From positions 1,132,155-1,196,154 of the forward strand of contig NC_009414.2 of the NCBI RefSeq assembly GCF_000002875.2: 64,000 nucleotides of DNA, written 5' to 3'. Below the pieces are notes generated by a model, which searched no databases, was not told the origin of the DNA, and worked only from the letters and a program-made list of their open reading frames with translations. A program made the translations under genes and the position numbers. Positions 8,458 to 19,799 of this stretch are shown here, piece by piece; position 1 is the stretch's first letter, and every line of letters starts with the position of its first letter. This stretch comes from Leishmania infantum JPCM5 (Eukaryota > Euglenozoa > Kinetoplastea > Trypanosomatida > Trypanosomatidae).

Positions 8458-11382
8458 TCACTTGAGGCTGCTCATCTTCTCGATGCCATCGCGCAGCTGC
8501 GCGCTCTGCGCCTCTAGCGTCTTGAGCTTCTCCGTGTTGGTCACGCGGATCTCGGCCGGCACCTTAGTTTCGTAATTAGGGATAGACATCTTCTTCTTCA
8601 TTCCCTCAATCTGCTTCATGAGGCCGTCCAGCTGCTTCTCCAGCTTCGCCACCTCCTTCCCGACGTCGATGAAACCCATGAGCATCATGTTCACGCCCAC
8701 CTCCTTTGTCACCACGGAGAAGCCGCAGCCCTTCGGCACCGCCGCTGTCTCCTCGGCCGGGGACACGACAGTCACCTCGCCCACGACACCGAGGGTTGAG
8801 ATCATCATCTTTTCCGCCGCGAACAGCTCCTGCAGCTCCGCCGTATGCGCCGTCACCCACACGTCTGGCTTGTGCTTGTTCGTTAGCGAGTACGAGGCCT
8901 TGGTGGAACGTACGCTGTGCACGACGTCGAGAATGATCGACATGGCGCTATCCGACGCCGCGCTCAACCATCCGCTCGGTGTCGGGTACTTGGCGAGCAT
9001 GATCGACTCGCTGCCGAAGCTGCTGTAGTTGGGCAGGCGGTGCCAAAGCTCCTCCGTGAGAAACGGCATCATCGGGTGTAGCAGCCGAAGCGCCTTCTCG
9101 ACGACGTGCAGCAGCACGTCTTGCACCAGCTGCTGCTTCTCTCCGCCCTTCTGAATGGTCGGCTTCGTCAACTCAAGGAACACGTCGCACAGCTCGTGCA
9201 GCCAGAAGCGGTAGACGGCACCGGTGGCCAACGCGAAGTCGTAGAGGCCCTCCGACATGCCCTGCGTGGCCTCCGCGATGGCGGCGTCGAGGCGCGAGAG
9301 AATCCAGCGGCACTCGAGCGGCAGCATGGCGGCGTCCTCGGCGGGGCTGAACTGCTGCTTGCTGGGCACGTAGTCAGTGCCCAGGGCGTGATACAGCACG
9401 TAGCGCACCACGTTCCACAGCTTGTTGCAGAACTGGCGGTAGGCCACGACGCGTTGGATGTCGAGGTTCACGCTGCGGCCAGACTGGGTGTAGGAGAGGA
9501 GGCCGAAGCGCAGGGCATCGCTACCGCACTCTGGAATGCCTTCTGGGAAAAACTCCTTCTGCTGCTTGATGGCCTTCTCCACCTCCTTGTCGCCCAGGTT
9601 GCCGCTGCGCACGGTGTTGTGGAGGGTCTGCAGCGAAACGCCGTGGATGACGTAGAGTGGGTCGATGACGTTGCCCTTCGACTTGGACATCTTCTCGCCA
9701 TTCTTGTCGCGCACCATTGCGTGCAGAAACACCTCCTTGTACGGCAGCTTGTTTGTGAAGTGCAGCGAAAGCATTACCATGCGAGCCACCCAGAAGAACA
9801 GGATGTCGTGGCCGGTCTCCATCAGCGAGTTCGGGAAGAAGCGCTTCATGTCGTCCGAGTCGGTGGGCCATCCAAGCGTGGCGAAGGGCCAGAGTCCGGA
9901 GCTGAACCAGGTGTCCAGCACATCCGGGTCCTGCTCAAACGAGGCCTCGGCGACCTGCTCGTCAGTCAGGCCGAACTTCTTCTTAGCCTTCGCGTGCGCC
10001 TCCTGCAGATTGCGGGCGACCACCCATGGGTCCACGTCTTTCGGCAGCGAGCCGACAACTTTGTAGGCAGGAATGCGGTGGCCCCACCAGAGCTGACGCG
10101 ACACGCACCACGGTTTGATGTTCTCCAGCCAGTGGTACCAGACGGCCTCGTGCGAAGGCGGGTACAGGCGCAGGTCGCCGTTGCGCACCGCCTCGACGGA
10201 GCGGCGGGCCATATCGGAGCAGTCGATGAACCACTGCGGCATCAGCATCGGCTCCACAATGTCGCCAGTGCGCTCGCAGCGGCCTACGCGGTACTCGTAC
10301 GGCTCCACGCCGCGCAGCAGCCCCATCTCCTCCAGCTTCTTCACGATCTCGCGGCGGCAGTCGAAGCGGTGCATGCCCTTGAACGGCTCCATCGTCACGT
10401 AGCCCTTCAGGTTCATCATGACAAGCTGCTGCAGGTTGTGGCGCTTGCCGGACTCAAAGTCGTTTGGGTCGTGAGCTGGGGTGATTTTCACCGCGCCGGT
10501 GCCGAAGTTCATGTCGACCAGCGTCGCGTCCAGCACGATCGGGATGATGTCGTCGCGGAACGGGCACTTGAGGAACTTGCCATGGAACTTCTTGTAGCGC
10601 TCGTCGTCAGGGTGAATGGCGACGGCCGTATCGCCCAGCAGCGTCTCAGGACGCGTCGTCGCAATCACCAGCTCGTCGTCGCTGTCCGCCAGCTTGTAGG
10701 CAACGTGAGTGAGGCTGCCCATGTCGACTTTGCGGTCATAGAGAGGAATGGTCATCTTGGATGTCTTGGGCACTTCGACAAACTCCACCTCGAGGTCAGA
10801 GATGGCGCTCTGCAGCGCGCAGCACCAGTTTACCAGCCGTGTGTCGCGGTGCACCAGGCCGTCCTCGTGCAGGCGCACAAACGCCTCCACAACAGCCGCA
10901 GACGACTGTTCGTCCATCGTAAAGCGCTCGCGCGTCCAGTCCAGCGACAAGCCGATCCTGCGGAACTGCTCCGTGATCATGCCAGCGTGATTCTTCTTGA
11001 ATTCCCACAGGCGCTTCATGAACTCGTCGCGGCCGAGGTCGTGCCGGCTCTTGCCCTCCTCCTTCATGACGCGGCGCTCCACGACGACCTGGGTGGCGAT
11101 GCCGGCGTGGTCGGTGCCGGGCAAGTAGAGGGTGTTGTCACCCTTCATGCGGTGGAAGCGGATGAGGGTGTCCTGCACAGCGCCCGTGAGGGCATGGCCC
11201 AGGTGCAGGTAGCCCGTGACGTTCGGTGGTGGGGCGATAATCACGAACGGCTTGGTCGCCGTCTCGGACTTGTGGTCTGAGGCGGGTCTGAAGAAGCCAG
11301 ACTTCTCCCACCACGGATACCAGTCCGCCTCCACCGCGGCCGGATCGTACGTGGCCGCCATTTCGGGAGCCAAGGACTTCAT
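8458..11382 (-). CDS. ValRS: Valyl-tRNA synthetase
   Basis: Class Ia synthetase that charges tRNA-Val. Seen in 974 residues: the HIGH-type motif HLGH (60-63) within PPPNVTGYLHLGHA, the editing (CP1) domain block ATTRPETLLGDTAVA (241-255) and GTGAVKITPAHDPND, the zinc/core block DPDVLDTWFSSGLWPF (486-500), and KMSKSKGN (564-571). A C-terminal anticodon-binding domain follows, then a coiled-coil tail (VAKLEKQLDGLMKQIEGMKKK) typical of ValRS. The ATG at 11382 is the first in the frame; the next, at 11361, also precedes all conserved sequence. The frame is open a further 100 codons upstream but has no ATG there. Trypanosomatid synthetases usually serve cytosol and mitochondrion from one gene; no targeting leader is obvious here. 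Upstream lies a 13 kb gene desert. Confidence 0.97.
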   Translation of the reverse strand: MKSLAPEMAATYDPAAVEADWYPWWEKSGFFRPASDHKSETATKPFVIIAPPPNVTGYLHLGHALTGAVQDTLIRFHRMKGDNTLYLPGTDHAGIATQVVVERRVMKEEGKSRHDLGRDEFMKRLWEFKKNHAGMITEQFRRIGLSLDWTRERFTMDEQSSAAVVEAFVRLHEDGLVHRDTRLVNWCCALQSAISDLEVEFVEVPKTSKMTIPLYDRKVDMGSLTHVAYKLADSDDELVIATTRPETLLGDTAVAIHPDDERYKKFHGKFLKCPFRDDIIPIVLDATLVDMNFGTGAVKITPAHDPNDFESGKRHNLQQLVMMNLKGYVTMEPFKGMHRFDCRREIVKKLEEMGLLRGVEPYEYRVGRCERTGDIVEPMLMPQWFIDCSDMARRSVEAVRNGDLRLYPPSHEAVWYHWLENIKPWCVSRQLWWGHRIPAYKVVGSLPKDVDPWVVARNLQEAHAKAKKKFGLTDEQVAEASFEQDPDVLDTWFSSGLWPFATLGWPTDSDDMKRFFPNSLMETGHDILFFWVARMVMLSLHFTNKLPYKEVFLHAMVRDKNGEKMSKSKGNVIDPLYVIHGVSLQTLHNTVRSGNLGDKEVEKAIKQQKEFFPEGIPECGSDALRFGLLSYTQSGRSVNLDIQRVVAYRQFCNKLWNVVRYVLYHALGTDYVPSKQQFSPAEDAAMLPLECRWILSRLDAAIAEATQGMSEGLYDFALATGAVYRFWLHELCDVFLELTKPTIQKGGEKQQLVQDVLLHVVEKALRLLHPMMPFLTEELWHRLPNYSSFGSESIMLAKYPTPSGWLSAASDSAMSIILDVVHSVRSTKASYSLTNKHKPDVWVTAHTAELQELFAAEKMMISTLGVVGEVTVVSPAEETAAVPKGCGFSVVTKEVGVNMMLMGFIDVGKEVAKLEKQLDGLMKQIEGMKKKMSIPNYETKVPAEIRVTNTEKLKTLEAQSAQLRDGIEKMSSLK

Positions 11383-13346
11383 GATGAGCGCGCAACGTCG
11401 GAACGTTTTCGTGAAAAACGTGGAGAAAAGGATATGTCCTCTTCTCTTAAGATGGGAAGATGATGAGATGGGCACGGCGCTAAAGGGTGGGTAGTGTTTG
11501 TGTGTTTTTGTGTGAGGGAGGTGGGGGGGGTGAGATATGAGCTGCAGGCGATGGTGGTCGGGGCTTACAGTAGAAGAAGAGACGACGAGCAAGTCTACTT
11601 TATTGCCTTCACACTCGCCTGTCCGCACGCGCCAGAACGCAAGAGTGAAGAGAGAAACAGATGCTTTCCGTGCCCACTGCAAAGCAGGCGCGCACGCTCA
11701 TATGCCGCACAAGGATGTTTATCATCGCCGCAATGGCGCGTCAGGGAGGATATGTGGAGTGGGGGATAGGAGGGGTGGGGGTACACGAGGTGCGTCCGAT
11801 GCGACACGGAGGAAAAAGGCGCAGGATGAGACGAGAATCAGTATGCGGCAGAGATAAAGACGGAGGGGGGAGGGGGTCAACGCGTCGAGAGGGAGGCAGA
11901 TTCAGCAGTGGAAGAACAAGAAGCAGAGAGAGAAAGCGACGTACAGATGCACGTCTGTGCGCTCCTTCCTGTACGACGCAATCGAAAAAAAAAGACGCTC
12001 ATGTGTCCCAGACGGTTCTCTGCACCCGTTGAAGGGGAAGCGTTCGCGCCGGAAGCAGTGCTGCACAATCTCCCTCTCCGCACTTTCCTACATGCCATCG
12101 GACATGATAGCTGCACAAGAAGCCGTCCATGCAGTTGTGGCGACCCATGTGCGCGTTCAAGCAAATCAGTTCTGCTGGTTGCGCGCCTCCTTTTTGTTGT
12201 TGCTGCTGCTTGTTTGTTTCGTCCGTGTGCCCTCGTCAGCATGGAAAAAAAAACCTGGAAACACAAAATAGAATGTTGTCGAGTGGCAATAGAGCGAAGA
12301 AACACACAAGCACACACGCACAGGCGCGCGCACCTGTGAAGACGTCTCCAGAGGCAGCTTCCACATTCCGCTGCTCAGCCACATCTCTCCCCATTTCCTG
12401 ACACAAACGCATTTTCTGCCCGAAGAACAGAAAAGGGAAAAAGCGAAGACGTTTCGTCGCAGATGAGACAGAGACGCGCGACGCTGCGCGTTTTCGTCTC
12501 CCTCTCTCCTGTATACGACTGCTTCACGTGAGCTCCTACATTTTTTGCTGTTTTTCTGCGTCTTCTCTACTCCGCGCTGCGGCTTCGTTGCTATTGCAGT
12601 GCTTCGTTCTATTCCTTTTCCTCTCGTCTTCTCGGTGGACATGGAGAAGGTGGAGTGCACGCTTGTAGGCCTGCATCTTCGATGATGAGCCGCCGTTCCA
12701 GGTTGTGTGGCTGCCGCCAGCAACTTCCAGCTTGGACTGCGTGTCTGCCTTCTCTGTGCGCCGCTTTGCCGTGGCTACTGTTCCCTCCCTCTCGCGCGTG
12801 GTCCTCTCGTTCAAGTTTCGATGAGAGACCCATGAGCGCACGAAACGCACGCACGTCTAGAAGTGATGCGGCCCGCTGAAGAAGACCACGAGAAAAAAAA
12901 AGAGGCGCACGCTTTCCACAGCTGGAGAGGGTGAAGAAGCGACGCACAGAAATGCGCGCGCGCACAGACAGGGCCACACATACAATGTGCAATCTCTCTG
13001 CATCGTGCCTGCTTGGCTTCTCCTCATTCACCCAGAAGGGAAAACTGTCTTTTTTTGTTGTTGTCTTTCGTTGAGCACTGCTTCTTTCTCAACTGTCACC
13101 GCTCTGAGCGCCCCATGTCAGACGACCACCTCAGCTTGCCGACGCGCCCACACGTTTTACGCAGTAAAAAAAGGGTGAGGCGCAGTCTTACCCTGCTCGT
13201 GTGGTATTAGGGATAAGGTGATACGGGAGGAAGGGAAAACGGTAAATTATCAAAGGAAAAACAAAACGGTGAGCCTTCGTGAGTAGGGTGGCAACTTAAA
13301 ACGAAGATGAGGTGTGTGCTAAGAGCATGACGGGGTGGCGCGGCTC

Positions 13347-13368
13347 TGTGTGTGTGTGTGTGTGTGTG
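13347..13368. repeat. (TG)n microsatellite
   Basis: About eleven TG units in a row on the plus strand, in the gene desert. Such tracts recur throughout the intergenic DNA here. Confidence 0.9.
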
Positions 13369-13821
13369 CCTGTGATTGAGTGCTGGCAGACGCTGACGTT
13401 GGTTGACTGGTTAGCCATCCTACCTTCCGGTAGCTAGCAGGATCTATCGCGCTCCTTCACCCTTGTTTGATTCTCCAACGCACGGCGGCTCTCCCGTACT
13501 CGTTCTCTTTCAAGTCACCTCTTTGTGCGTCTCCTGCGTTGCGCTGTGCACAGCCAGCTTAGGCTCCTTGTCTTGCTTTTTCCTCTCTTGCGCACGGGCA
13601 TCAGCACCGCTGCCTCAGGTGATGTCGCGGTGTGGCGCACCACTGGCTGACCTTTTCTCACAGTCACCCTTTTGCTACGGCCGCATGTTACATGCACGGG
13701 ACATGCGCGTGTCTGTAAGGCGCGCGTTGCGCCCGGCATGAGAGATCCGCAGGTGTTGTGAGAGGAGATCGGCAGCAGAGGGCACACAGTGGACAGCAAC
13801 ACAAGCAGGGAAGCGCACCCA

Positions 13822-13889
13822 AGAGAGAGCGGAGAGAAAGAGAGAGCGAAGAGAAAGAGAGAGCGGAGAGAAAGAGAGAGCGATCCGAA
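13822..13889. repeat. Four tandem copies of a 17-bp purine-only-type unit
   Basis: The unit AGAGAGAGCGGAGAGAA occurs at 13822-13838, 13839-13855 (one G to A change), 13856-13872 and 13873-13889 (diverged at its end). A 17-bp period is not a multiple of three, so it is not coding. On the minus (transcribed) strand it is a pyrimidine-rich array. Confidence 0.85.
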
Positions 13890-16594
13890 AAGCAGAAGAA
13901 AACAAAACAACAAAAAAAAACGGCCGCCGCACAGAGAGGAATAAAGAGAGCGGGACGAGAATTGAGTGCGGCAGCGCCTACATGTACACACACACACACA
14001 GCAAGTCCAACAGCCCTGCACACACACACAGGAAAAAGGAAGAGAGAAATTCCTTACGAAGCGCCTTCCGTCCATTGTCTCTTGTCTACTTGCTTCGTTT
14101 TACTTCCGTTTCTTTCCTGCTGCTACTGTTGCCTCCACCCCATTGCACGCCATCAAGGCACGCAGGCACCAAACACGTACAAGCGCACAGAGAGACAGAA
14201 AGAAGGGGCACACACGGGAATGTTAATGAGCTGGGGAGCACGCACAAGAAACAACAAGAGGGTAGCCGCACAAAACAGCACAGCAACGGCAGCGAAGGAG
14301 AACTAGACGGCACAAAGCGCACAGCAAGACGCGCCGAGGAGGAGGGGGGAGGGGGGGGCAAAGGAGGGCTATGCGTGAATCTGTCCTTCGAGCAAAGCCT
14401 GGAGAGCGACGACCAACGCGCACACGCTGGTGGGAAGAAGACGCGCGCGCGCACACACACAGTATATACGACCATAAACGAAAGAACTAAAAAAAAAACG
14501 AAAAAGCATCGAAGGCACTTGTGATATATATGACGAAAAGAGAAAAGCGCACAGCCGCAAGAAATTCAACACGTACCCGTAAGCGTCTTCCCTTTAGCCA
14601 TATGCACGGTCACCCGCTTGTGTGTGCAGACAGTAAAAAAAAAGAGCGAGAGATTCGTACGAGGAGGATAAAGTAGGGCGAGAGCAAACGAAAGATAAAA
14701 GAAAAGCACACACTAGCAGCCTTATGGTATATACTCGAAGCACAAACACATCACGCAGCAAAGACGGCATCCAACACTTACTATGACGACAGAGCAAGCG
14801 GAGGTGATGGTGAGAAAAGAAGGATGTAGGATTGTACAAAGGTACGCACAGAGCGACACACAAACACACAGGGGAGGGAGGGAGGGAGGGAGAGAGGGGG
14901 GACAAACAACAGCAACAAAAAAAAAGAACTCCGAGTCCGCAAGCACGAAAATGTCAAACCCAAAGACAGTCACTACTCACCCATCTTGCACGCCTCTTCT
15001 CCCGCAACCGTGGAAAGAGAGAAAGCTTTTTGGCTGGTTTTGTAAAAGAGGCAAAAGAGGCCCGAACAAAAAAACGCACGCGAGGCAGCGAGGAGAGGGA
15101 AGGGGGGGGCACAGGACCGGAAAGAGGCAAGGCAAGGAAAGCGTCTCTTCTGTTCAACACTCAAAAAGTAACGCACAAGAAGAGAAAGAGGGTGCAAAAT
15201 GTGAGAGGCCGCCAAACAGAGGAGCTCATAAAGGCTTTCGTGCTGGGGTAACCGGAGGAGGCGTGAGTGAAGCCAATAAATAGCACAGTTAAAGAAAAAT
15301 GAAGACGCCCAAAGCCGTCAGCGCATCCCATCCCTGGCCAACGGTAAAGAGAGGGACGCTTGACAAGGGAAAAGGACGCAGACACGCATTGGCCGATGAA
15401 CATGAAGCGGCTATTCTCGAAAAAGAGGATCGAAACACACGACAAAATGTGAAGAGAGGCAGTGATAAAAAAAAAAAAGAAAGGGTCACGAAAAAGAGCA
15501 TGAGAAAAGATGGTGCCGACCGTTAAAGTCAAACGGAAGAAAGCGAAGAGGCGCGCACGCACACGCGCACGCAACAGAAAAAAACGAAAAGAGCGCCGAC
15601 AGCACACAAGGAGAAATGGGGAGAAGTACAACGAAAGAAAAGATACTTCCCAACTCAGTCTACCGCTCCTTGGCACGAGGGGAATGAAAGGCTGGGGGAG
15701 TTGAGTGAGCACTCGCGGAGAGAGCGGAGGGTGCATGCGCGCGCACACAGACAGACACAACCACAAATGTGGAGGCGCACAAGCACACACATCAATGAGC
15801 GCGTGTGTCCCTGGCCAAAGAAGAACACACACAAGTCGAGAAAAAAGCCAAGCTATGAAGACAGCTGTTTTCTTTTGTTGTCTGCTTCTTTTTGCAGTGC
15901 CGTATCGAGTAGGGGCATGTGCGTCTCCATATGCGCGTGCCCCCGATAGCGAATAGTACGCACAGCTGATTCTTTTTTGTTGTTTCGGGAATGGGGGAGA
16001 GAGGGGACTTTGTTGTTTGTTTTGCGTTCATAAGTCCCTTGCTAGTGCGTGTCTCTTCTCTCTCTTTTGTTGTTTGCTCGGCGTCTAATCCGTGCTGTCG
16101 TTTCATTGACAGCCTGCGGCCACACCAACACACGCGCCCACGTTCGGATCGAGAGAAAGACCCCATATGCGCGCGCCATCCATCGTGTACACCACCAAAA
16201 AGAGTTGCCATTTTCGGGGAGAGGGAGGGGAGCAAGGAGGTAACACCGAAGCGAACGCCAAAAGACACGATAGGCGAAACAACAACAGCAGCCCGACAGA
16301 CAGCAGCGAAGCAGGAGGACGCGCTCACGCACACGGGATGTTGTGAAGCGAGAAAATCAGCCAGAGAGCAAGAGACGAGAACAAAAGGGATTGAAGACGT
16401 GATCAGTTTTAGGAGCCTCTCCACTTCTCTTGCTTCGTTCCTTCACCCGAGCAAGTATGCGCTGTCGGTGCGGTGCTTCAGTTCTGCTCCCCTTTTCCTT
16501 TGCCGCGCCAGCTGAAGACCACCAAAGCTGCGCTATCAATTACGCGCACGCACACACGGATATAGGGAGAGCTGCAGCAATCTTCATCTCTATC

Positions 16595-16596
<2 letters not shown>

Positions 16597-16630
<34 letters not shown>
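16597..16630. repeat. (CA)n followed by (CAG)n microsatellite
   Basis: A CA tract runs into about seven CAG units. Located in the gene desert with no coding frame of interest through it. Confidence 0.85.
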
Positions 16631-18673
16631 CCGACTAATACGAAAGGGAAAACGAGAAACAGTGGAAAGTAGGAAAAGGTGCACCAAGCACGAAGAAAAG
16701 GCTGAAAACTAGACCAAAGCACTACCACGACCACGAAGAAAAAAGAAGCAGCAACAGCACACCTAAGAGGCCGTCGAACCATCTACACACTCACATCAGT
16801 CAATCGAAAAAAAAAGGCGAGCAGGTGTTTGAAAGGACCGATCTCACAAGAGAATGAAGAGAAACGGCAAACACAGAGAGAGTTTCCTTCGTCGCATTGA
16901 CGGAAGATGAGATTACCCTGCTGCCCGACACTGCAAGTCTCTCATCTCTTCATGTGAGTCCCTTTTCTCTATTTCGCCCTCCCTCTCTTCTTCGCCTCTA
17001 GCACCATAAGCCTGTCCACTTTTCCTTCTTTGTGTGTGTGGCATCATGACGCTTCTGCTACTGAGAAGAGCGCTGGCAAGATCAAAATAACCGAAGACGA
17101 GAGACGGAAGATGTCCAAGAGACAACGAGAGAAAAAGCGGTGGAAAACATCAAAGGCCGTCACGCGCGTACGCTCAGACACATTACACAGATCGTGTGTG
17201 TGGAGGGGGATCACAGAAATGAACATGTCAATCCAAAGCTGCCACCTGCCTTTCTCTGACATGCAGTGCTACTGCCCAGTCGACCGCCACATTTTTCTGC
17301 TTTGGCTTTCGGCCGCTCTATGCCCTTCGCTTCATTGTGGCTCTCGCCGTCCCTCTCCCACCCACTGTTTTGCTGTCGTCATTCCTTTCCATTTCTCTCA
17401 AGCACGGAGAGAGAGGTGAGGTGGCAAACGAACAACCACGAAAAAAGGGAGCCATTCCGAACGGCTGCAGTGCTTGTGTGTGCCTGCGTGCGCGTGGCGC
17501 ACGTGTGTCAACGTGTGCACATTCATCTGAGCACATGCATGCTCTCACCTTTGTAAGTGCGGGGAGGGGAAGCCCATCGAACACAGATGCATACCAACAC
17601 CCAGCGAAGCGCACGTACACACACACACGCTTACAGCCGCTGATGCGCACACCTAAACGCTAACGAAATACTTTGAGCGGGAAGCGATGAAAGGGGGAGG
17701 CACAGCGGAGACGTGTACACGTCACGCGATAGATTAGATGACGATAACGTCGATCACAGACAAGCGCAAGCACGCGCACACACAAAACGCAGCCTCACCT
17801 GTCTTTTTCATCCAGCAACCCCTGTGTAATGCGAAGGAGTAATAGAAAAAGAAAAACGTCCACGTCGACTCTCGAGTCCTGAGGGCGGGCGCATCTGCAT
17901 CTTTTTCGTTCGCCATGCTTGTTCCATTTCCTGACCGCTTCACTTTAGTATTCGCTGTTGCTCCACATCCTTCTTCCTTTATTGATTACGTCACTCGGCA
18001 TGCAACGGCACAGGAAGGGCACATGCATGTGAGCCCGTGTGCTTGAGGGTATAGAAGGAGGACGCGAGTAGGCCGCCTCCGCACACGCCAACGCCTCGGA
18101 GCACACAAACAAACCACCCAAGCTACGCAGTGTTGCAAGCACCCGAATAGCAACGTCGGCGAGCGCACAAGAATTGGAGCGCTTAAGGCGTACGGAGAGA
18201 AGGTAAAAAGGAAGACGGGCGGACGGAGAGGGGCACCCAGCGAGGCATAAGGGAGAGCAGGCACTTAAACTGTCACCTTTTATGAACTTGTGCACACAGA
18301 GGCACATCCGTAAACGGAGGAAACTCAACGAGGCACGCAAAAAAAAAAAGGCAGGAGCCCCCTCCACACACGACAAAAAAAAACACAAGAAGCACTTCTG
18401 CAGCTCAGGGATTAGTGCTTGCAGGTGGACGTGCCTGCCTCTGTGGGTTCATATCGGCGCGCGTGTTTGCGTGCGGGGCACTAAATGGGTTCGTGGATTA
18501 AGCACGAAAAAAAAAAACAAATGACAACGATGGCACGAGAAAAAAGGGGAAAGCTAAAGAGAAAAGAGGGGAGGAGGAAGAAGAGAAAGAAAAGGGAAGG
18601 AAAGCCACACACACACACACGCACAAACAGAGAGAGACATATAACCACACAAAAATGTAAGCAAAGAGAGTCC

Positions 18674-19078
18674 TCAGCCCATGAGCCCACTTGTAAACCC
18701 AGGGAGCTGAGTACGTGTGGCTGGAGATGAGCGTGTGCGTGTTGTTTTCAATTGATGCGAGGCAAAAAGAAAAACTAAAAGTACAGGCGAGCCAAAAAAA
18801 AAAGGGAAATCCGTGAATGCAACCACGAAATGCGGCGACGGATACAAAGAGAGCTGCGAAAAGGACATGGCGCTGCGCACGACAAGTAAGGAGAGGTAAA
18901 GATTGAAAAAAAAAATTTCGAGCATGCGCCGCAACGCCTCATCGTCTTGCTCATCAACCCACCCGAGCACCAAAGCATAAAAGCACAAGAGGAGCAAAAG
19001 AGCACCCATGAAAGCAGAAATATAGATTCGGTGAAGCCTGCGACATTCCCAGGGGTGCCTCGCACTCTCATTGTTCAT
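18674..19078 (-). CDS. Doubtful 134-codon ORF with two hydrophobic segments
   Basis: Starts with ATG at 19078 and ends at 18674, just beyond the A-tail end of the retroposon copy at 19121. The first part reads like a membrane protein: a hydrophobic stretch IYISAFMGALLLLLCFYAL (residues 19-37), an acidic loop VDEQDDEALRRMLE, then FNLYLSLLVV. The second part is less convincing and partly comes from A/T runs that encode Phe. Third codon positions are not GC-rich, unlike most neighbours. No family is recognised and it may be a chance frame in a pyrimidine-rich strand. I list it because it is the most protein-like frame in the desert. Confidence 0.18.
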   Translation of the reverse strand: MNNESARHPWECRRLHRIYISAFMGALLLLLCFYALVLGWVDEQDDEALRRMLEIFFFNLYLSLLVVRSAMSFSQLSLYPSPHFVVAFTDFPFFFGSPVLLVFLFASHQLKTTRTRSSPATRTQLPGFTSGLMG

Positions 19079-19120
19079 TGAAACGGGCTTTACACGTCTG
19101 TGTCGACAAGTAAGTTGCTC

Positions 19121-19640
19121 TTTTTTTTTCGCCCAGCTGTTCGCTCCTTGATGACGGGAGGCACGTCGCAACGCGTGGCATCCTCATGGCCCCGGGCCGC
19201 CCCCCTTATCCCCCTATCCCCCTGCCAGTGCCGAGCCGCCTCGGGTGGTGACAGGGGCACCTACGGCGTGGGAAAGTCAGAGCGATGCATGGCTGCTGAT
19301 GCCGGTGCTCAGGTCGTAGATGGCGTTGCGTCGGAGCGACCTGCGGCAGCGAGCGCGTTTGCACCACCCACATGATGGGCAGGGTGTCAGCGTGACCCAA
19401 GCGTGTCTCGCCCGGCCCTCGCTGCTTACTGGGGGAGAGCTTGGAGCGCCACCCCGAGGGAGATGCACCGGCGGGGCGGCCGGCATGATGGGAGCGGCTG
19501 TGAGGTAACCTGCGAGGCAGAGGTGGGTAGAGTACGAGGCAGGGCCCGTGCGCAGGTGGCCGAGCCGGTGCGCTGCCGTAATGCACGTGCCGGCCGCTGC
19601 GTTGCACCGGGCGACGGGGCCTGTGACGTGCCCGGGGGTG
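19121..19640 (-). mobile_element. SIDER-like short retroposon, copy 2 (5'-truncated, A-tailed)
   Basis: Same element as the copies at 4.4, 34.4 and 38.2 kb, in the opposite orientation. The plus strand begins with a T-run (19121-19129), then the complement of GAGCGAACAGCTGGGCG, so the element's 3' end and A-tail are intact and match copy 4. Its 5' end stops at CACCCCCGGGCACGTCACAG; about 40 bp present in copies 1 and 4 are missing. 5' truncation with an intact A-tail is what target-primed reverse transcription produces. This is the only copy in the same sense as transcription of the array. I see no clear target-site duplication. Confidence 0.75.
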
Positions 19641-19780
19641 GCGTTTGACACAGGTTATATGGCCGAACGGAAACTTTGAAAACTCCGGCAAAAAAGGAGA
19701 AAAACGCTGGTCATTTCGCCCAAAGAGATTCACACGTTGAAAGGTGCACCTCCACATCCAGCGGCTTTCTTAGCGACGGT

Positions 19781-19799
19781 GTGCACCTCTGCGGTGCAC
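19781..19799. other. Perfect 7-bp hairpin GTGCACC / GGTGCAC
   Basis: GTGCACC (19781-19787), 5-nt loop TCTGC, GGTGCAC (19793-19799). It lies in the non-repetitive patch beside retroposon copy 2. No function can be assigned. Confidence 0.5.

Noticed and set aside
9106..11280. 724-codon plus-strand frame
   Set aside because: It is the antisense shadow of ValRS, an effect of its strong GC3 bias.
11383..11682. 100-codon N-terminal extension of ValRS in the same open frame
   Set aside because: The frame is open to 11682 but the only start there is TTG; the first ATG is at 11382, next to the conserved region. Composition is UTR-like.
15161..15832. 223-codon minus-strand frame in the desert
   Set aside because: Phe/Leu/Ser-rich translation of CT-rich low-complexity DNA.
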